DNA of 11,226 nt from Hyphochytrium catenoides (lineage: Eukaryota; Sar; Hyphochytriomycetes; Hyphochytriales; Hyphochytriaceae), in assembly GCA_900088475.1 (NCBI GenBank), contig FLMG01004035.1:64001-75226 (forward strand), read 5' to 3'. The notes under the pieces are model-generated. The model saw only the letters and a list, made by a program, of their open reading frames with translations. It ran no database searches and was not told the DNA's origin. A program made the translations under genes and the position numbers. Below are positions 7,163 to 11,226 of this stretch, one piece after another. Each line of letters starts with the position of its first letter. Position 1 is the first letter of the stretch.

Positions 7163-9046
7163 ATGGAATTCCCGAACGATTTGCTGGAGCGATTAGACCG
7201 TAGAAGAAGCTTCGGCAGCAGGCACTCTCCCACGGAGGCCAGTCCTCTGATAGCCTACACCCCACCGCTTACCCCCGTGCAGCTTAGGTTGTGCCGTTTG
7301 GAGTCAGCAGGGGTGCCATCTCTAGTAGATGGCTTTGGGAGTGATGATGAGCAGCGACCACGATTGTCTGTCGGTGCTTCAGCGGCGAATGACCAGCAAG
7401 GGACGTCCAGCTCTATTGCCGTCTTCATTGCACTACTAATGACGGTCATAGGCGCGGGAATTTTAAGGTCTGCTTCGACCTGTGCTCCATACACTGTAGC
7501 CGACGTAGTAGCCTTGTTCTCTCCTTGCCATTGTTCTCTCAAACCCTACCGTTTGGCCCGTGATAGACTAATTTTTATATCTCTACCGTCATTTGTTTGG
7601 TGTCCCTTGTTCGCGTCGCTTATCAATTTGAGTCTCTACTCTCACTTCGTCCCCGTCTTCCCATTGCTCAGTCATGGATCCGCACCATTGTTTCTTTCAC
7701 TGATATCTCTATTCTTTGTGATAGCATCCCGTACACTTTCGTGTTGGTCGGGCCCGACAACGCACTAGTTGGGCTCGTCATCGTAGCTCTGGCCATGTGC
7801 TACACAGGAGAGCTACTCTTGGACGTTCATATTACGACCGGCATTAGCAGTTTGGAGGAGTGTGCGGTCAGCATCCTGGGTGGGAACTGGTCGTTGGTGG
7901 TGCCGGCAGTCACGTGTGTGGGTATTTTTGGAGCCTGTGTCTCATATGTCGCGATAGTGCGAGACCTTATCCCCAATCTTGAGGAGAAGCTTGGCTTCTG
8001 TAGGACTGTGGCCTCTGCTTCATCTGCGTGGTGTGCTCCATCTCTGTGGACCATGGCGATCTTCGGAATCATTGTCTTTCCCTTTTGTGTGGTGCGTTCA
8101 ATCGGGTCGTTGAGGTTCAGCAGCTTCGTGGGGCTCTTCTTCTCTCTATATGTAGTCTTGCAGATGATTATCGAGGGCTTGATAGCCTGGCGAGAAGGTA
8201 GATCAGCGTGGATCTCAAACACCAACCTACCCTCTGTGGAAGGAATGACGTCAATGATGAAGGCGATCTCCATCTTCAACTTTGCTTTCGTCTTTCACAT
8301 CAACGTTATCCCCCTATATCGTACCCTGAACGCTAGGAGTCCCCATAAGATGAAGTGGATCATTCGAGGGGCGGTCAGTCTCAGTACGGTTATCTACGCA
8401 ATATTCGGCTACATGGGGAGCCATGTCTATGGCCTCCACACGCACTCTAATGTGCTGATCAACTTCAACGGCAACCCTAGGATGCAGTTTGCTAAGGTTG
8501 CGGCTGTCTTTGTGATGATGTTTGCCTTTCCTCTCGCCTTCTTTCCCCTAAGGAACATCCTCCACACAGTGATTTTCACAAGTACGCCGTCTCGCTCTAT
8601 GGTCGGCAGCGTACTCGAGGCGGCTTCCCTGCTTGGACTCATCATTTTCTGTGGACTCGTCGTCCCAGGTAAGCCAGCTACCATTGACTGCCCCCAGCAC
8701 TGCCTCGGATGTAAATATCTTTCTTTTGTTCCTCTCGCTTCTTCGTTGTAATCTCTGGCTGTCTGTCATTGACATCGATTCTGTATCGCTTACTCAGTGA
8801 AGACGACATTGACTCTTTCTGCGCCCCTTGTACTGTCAACTAGGCATCAGCGTCGTTTTTGCGATCACAGGGGGCACCTCTGTGCTTGGCATCTGTTATT
8901 TATTCCCTGCGATGTTTCACATTCGGCTGGCAAATCGCACTCTTGTCAGGTTCCTGTTTACCTGTGCCATCGTCTCCCTCGCTACTATCGCAGGGTCCTG
9001 GGCCACAATTGGCACTGTGGGTCATATAATCCTAGGCGAGTACTGA
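7163..9046 (+). CDS. AAAP/SLC38-like amino acid transporter (483 residues, three exons)
   Basis: This is an integral membrane amino acid permease of the amino acid/auxin permease superfamily, the group holding SLC38, SLC36 and yeast AVT proteins. The exons are 7163-7467, 7725-8668 and 8844-9046, with introns in phases 2 and 1. A hydrophilic N-terminus of about 82 residues precedes TM1. TM1 carries the family hallmark of an unwound glycine helix, LLMTVIGAGILS-IPYTF, and splicing across intron 1 restores this motif exactly (GIL-AG|C-IPY). Further hydrophobic helices follow, giving about ten or eleven in total. The FNFAFVFHINVIPLYRTL segment matches the conserved 'F.F.FH...P+Y' region of SLC38 proteins, and GYMGSHVYGLHTHSNVLINF is the typical loop. 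Exon 3 supplies GISVVFAITGGTSVLGICYL. The start is the first in-frame ATG (acATGG). Substrate, direction and whether it sits in the plasma or vacuolar membrane cannot be read from sequence. Donor 1 (GTCTGC) is weak; donor 2 (GTAAGC) is canonical. Confidence 0.93.
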
Positions 9047-9755
9047 GGTTTAATTATATAAAAGCATAATGGGGAAAGCAGAGAGATCGCTCCAATAAGC
9101 AGATCTCTGCCCTGCTCTCGAGGATCTCGACACCTCAGCAGTCTTATCCATCCATAGACCACAAGCGAGGCGGGCAACCATGGAGCTAGGGCCACACGCC
9201 ATATGCAGCTGTCCAGACAGTACTTCTTTGACGCGGCCTCTGCCTGTTGCGCATGAGCTCGGCTTTCAACGGGCTCAAGCCCTGAAGCAGTCCAGGGCTG
9301 CCTCCTAGACAGTTGGCAAAGCCGCCTGCCATGCATCTGAAACAGTGCTCGGCGGATGTAACACACGCTTCTGACTTGCAATATTACCAGAAAGTACTGA
9401 AATAATTCAATCTTTGAACTTTTCTCAGGGTCTTGTTTCCCGCAGCGGCTCAGAAGTTTAAAGAGTTATGAAACCTTTCATTTAGGAAATTAACTGAAAG
9501 CAGAAATTGGCCCTGCCCAGGGCACCGAGGACACGACTCGCGCAACCATTTTCCTCATGCGCTCGATCATCGGAGACCTTGATTGTGAGGACTGGGCAGA
9601 GACAGCTTGGGCTCGAGCAAGAATAGGTGACTCTTTGGTAGCGACAAAGCACGTTCAGGCGACGCTGCAGCAGTCCTTTCTCTTTGCTGCATGCGCCGGG
9701 CATAAGGAAGAGTTATCAGACAGTTTCTATTCCCGTTTAAGAGTGATTCTTAGGG
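9047..9755. other. Intergenic stretch with no supported gene
   Basis: This 709-bp stretch separates the transporter stop from the COA5 start. An AT-rich block right after the stop (9050-9070, tttaattatataaaagcataa) is probably 3' UTR. On the minus strand an open frame at 9022-9381 has two hydrophobic runs (ALAPWLPASLVVYGW and LLIGAISLLSPLCFYII). On the plus strand an open frame starts at 9557 and overlaps COA5 in another frame. Neither shows a family motif, and I treat both as unproven. Confidence 0.5.
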
Positions 9756-10142
9756 ATGGGGAAGTCGTGCGGAGAAGCCGCCCAAGCGTTGAAAGATTGT
9801 CTGCAGCAAACAGAGTGCTATCAAAGTGGCAAGACGCTGAAAGAATGCATGAAAGAGACCGAAGACTGCATGGTGAGGCCTTGTTTCCCTGTCTGAAGGT
9901 TCTTAGCGCTAGAGCTCAACTGTACGGCCTCAGATCGCTCCGGGAGAGGGGGCGACGCGGCTGTCTTTCAGCCTTCTGTTACGTTGCTGTCTATCGTCTT
10001 GTCCCTTTTTGTCGATTCTGCTCGTCAATCACACTATGTTCTCCCTGACTAGGAGCTGCGCAGAGCTTACTTTGAATGTAAGCGTAGCTTGCTGGACATG
10101 AGAACCCGAATTAGAGGGCCTGCAGGCTATCGGACCAACTAG
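9756..10142 (+). CDS. COA5: Cytochrome c oxidase assembly factor 5 (COA5/PET191), 68 residues, two exons
   Basis: This small mitochondrial intermembrane-space protein is needed to assemble cytochrome c oxidase (complex IV); the yeast homologue is PET191. Exons are 9756-9872 and 10053-10142, with a 180-nt phase-0 intron (GTGAGG...CTGACTAG). The protein begins MGKSCGEAAQALKDCLQQTE. Six cysteines, C5, C15, C21, C31, C38 and C48, form three perfect CX9C pairs. The C-terminal signature YFECKRSLLDMRTRIRG is the diagnostic COA5 block (family pattern: aromatic-F-x-CKR, then LD and R-x-R-x-RG). Length matches the family's usual 65-75 residues. No cleavable presequence is present, as expected for CX9C proteins imported by the MIA40 disulfide relay. 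The two short exons hide the gene from a simple ORF search. Identity is strong; the ATG is the only sensible start. Confidence 0.92.
9873..10052 (+). other. Intron of the COA5 gene
   Basis: The donor is ATG|GTGAGG and the acceptor TCCCTGACTAG|GAG, with a pyrimidine-rich 3' half. Removing it joins ...KETEDCM to ELRRAYFECKRS, the order and spacing expected for COA5. Confidence 0.85.
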
Positions 10143-10495
10143 GATGTCGTCCTCTCGTCAGCTGACAGGAGTGCGACAGTTTTCTCAGAGTTGAAGCTTG
10201 AAATCGTACGCTTCAGAGCTGGACGTAAAGGAGTCAAGCACCCTACTTCTTATATGCAACGAAGCGGAGGTTGGAAGAGTTCGGGAAGCGACCAAAAAGA
10301 CTTTGTTTAGCAGAACGAGCGGATAACGTTGTGACAACTGAGGAACAGTAAACCGAAGGAATAACTGGTAGAGAGTCAGCACCCCAAAGCGGTACGAAAG
10401 AGCCATGGGGCCCAAGGCGGAGGCGATGAAACTTATCATTTGATGCCTGTCTGGACTGCGGGGGCAAGAAGGGTCATCTTTTTTTGAAGGTTTAT
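10143..10495. other. Convergent intergenic region
   Basis: This 353-bp stretch lies between the COA5 stop (plus) and the LRR gene stop (minus), so it should hold two converging 3' UTRs. A plus-strand frame after a cttttctcag-like acceptor near 10189 stays open to about 10310 (LKLEIVRFRAGRKGVKHPTS). A minus-strand hydrophobic frame covers 10185-10439. Neither is convincing. Confidence 0.4.
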
Positions 10496-11211
10496 TTATT
10501 TCTTCTTCTTCCCACCCTTCTTGGTCGTGTCCTGGTGCCGATGCAGTGCATCAAAGAGCTGCTGGGGAAGGCACTCGTCTATGAGAAACATCAACAGAGT
10601 CTTATTACCCTCTACTGGATCAAAGGCAGGCAGCAGGGCCTCAGCGCCTTTAACTCCAATTTCATTGAACATCAGGTCTAAAGACGAGAGAGTTGTATTG
10701 CGCTGGAGGGCAGAGCCCAGGGCGGCCATCGCCGATACGTCCTGAGAAGCGGGCAAAGGTGGTGTTCATATGGCCAAGAAGGCGCGCCGATAAAGAGAGT
10801 AGCGATAGACACATTTTTTTCAGTTGAAGTTACGAGTTGCAGCACGGCAGATGAGGAAAACCACCAGCGAGACAGAGAAAGACCATAGGTAATGAAGCCA
10901 GAGTGGGAGGTTGAGGGAGCAGGCACTGTGTAAGAACTGATTTATCATGAGCAGTTAAAGTCCTGATCATTTTAGGAAGAGAGTTGCAACATAGATTCGG
11001 CCATGATGGCTTCTATGGCAAACAGAGACAACGCAGACGACACAGAACCGCAACAGGTGTAAAGAGAGAGCAGTTCATCGAAAGAAGAACCCTGGAAGCT
11101 TGACAATACCTCTGTCATCCCATTATCTGCGCAATTTAACTCTTGGAGCTTTCGATTTATCTGCAGCCCGCGGCACATATCTCTAAAGCCTTGAGAGAGA
11201 AGTTTGTTGCC
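10496..11211 (-). CDS. Leucine-rich-repeat protein, ribonuclease-inhibitor type (C-terminal end only)
   Basis: These are the last two exons of an LRR protein whose 5' part lies beyond the right edge. They are 11110-11211 (34 codons, entered through an acceptor at 11212, caccatag) and 10496-10741, with a phase-0 intron at 10742-11109 (GTATTG...CTTCTCAG). Joining them restores a textbook RI-type repeat: LQINRKLQELNCADNGMTE, then DVSAMAALGSALQRNTTLSS and LDLMFNEIGVKGAEALLPA. These follow the LxxLxLxxNxI...GAxALxxAL pattern of about 28 residues. The protein ends after a short cap (MFLIDECLPQQLFDALHRHQ) with a lysine tail (KKGGKKKK). Such repeats form a curved protein-binding scaffold; the partner cannot be inferred. 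Other domains may exist upstream. Confidence 0.8.
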
Positions 11212-11226
11212 CTATGGTGTCGAAAG

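Noticed and set aside
7255-7542. Minus-strand ORF opposite the transporter's first exon
   Set aside because: It mirrors the transporter N-terminus and TM1; the plus strand carries the family motif.
7827-8279. 150-codon minus-strand ORF inside the transporter
   Set aside because: Antisense shadow of the membrane-spanning coding sequence on the plus strand.
9557-10048. 163-codon plus-strand ORF overlapping COA5
   Set aside because: It overlaps the well-supported COA5 exon in another frame, shows no motif, and its second half falls in the COA5 intron. A frame this long can arise by chance in a window this size.
1-11226. CRISPR arrays, insertion sequences, tRNA or rRNA genes
   Set aside because: I saw no regularly spaced repeats, terminal inverted repeats with a transposase, cloverleaf with conserved T-loop, or conserved rRNA blocks on either strand.

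Overview
The window looks like nuclear DNA from a compact, intron-rich protist. There is no bacterial operon structure and no ribosome binding sites. Most genes read only when exons are joined over GT-AG introns, base composition is balanced, and the two best-recognised proteins (a soluble-type class III adenylyl cyclase and an SLC38/AAAP-like amino acid transporter) are eukaryotic. An alveolate such as Perkinsus fits best, but this is an inference from gene style; no species-specific marker was seen.

Layout from left to right. (1) Minus strand, 186-2971: the N-terminal 464 codons of a soluble adenylyl cyclase in eight exons, running off the left edge. A zinc finger with FYVE-like cysteine spacing sits in a roughly 290-residue insert inside the catalytic domain. 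(2) 2972-3379: a putative divergent promoter. (3) Plus strand, 3380-5444: an eight-exon gene for a 404-residue protein of unknown function. (4) Plus strand, about 5377-6532: a second, less certain multi-exon gene (278 residues in the model) that uses very short introns. (5) 6533-7162: unclear sequence with a possible extra exon, a short direct repeat and an upstream ORF. (6) Plus strand, 7163-9046: a three-exon AAAP amino acid permease of 483 residues. (7) 9047-9755: mostly non-coding. (8) Plus strand, 9756-10142: a two-exon, 68-residue COA5/PET191 cytochrome c oxidase assembly factor with three CX9C pairs. (9) Minus strand, 10496-11211: the last two exons of a ribonuclease-inhibitor-type leucine-rich-repeat protein, which enters from the right edge.

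The genes do not form an obvious pathway: cAMP signalling, amino acid transport, mitochondrial respiratory assembly and an LRR protein lie side by side, as is usual in a eukaryotic genome. The strongest lead is the zinc finger embedded in the cyclase core. Exon models were built by eye, using reading-frame continuity, splice phase and family motifs. All eight cyclase exons, all eight exons of the unknown gene and all three transporter exons join in phase without stops, but no transcript evidence was available.
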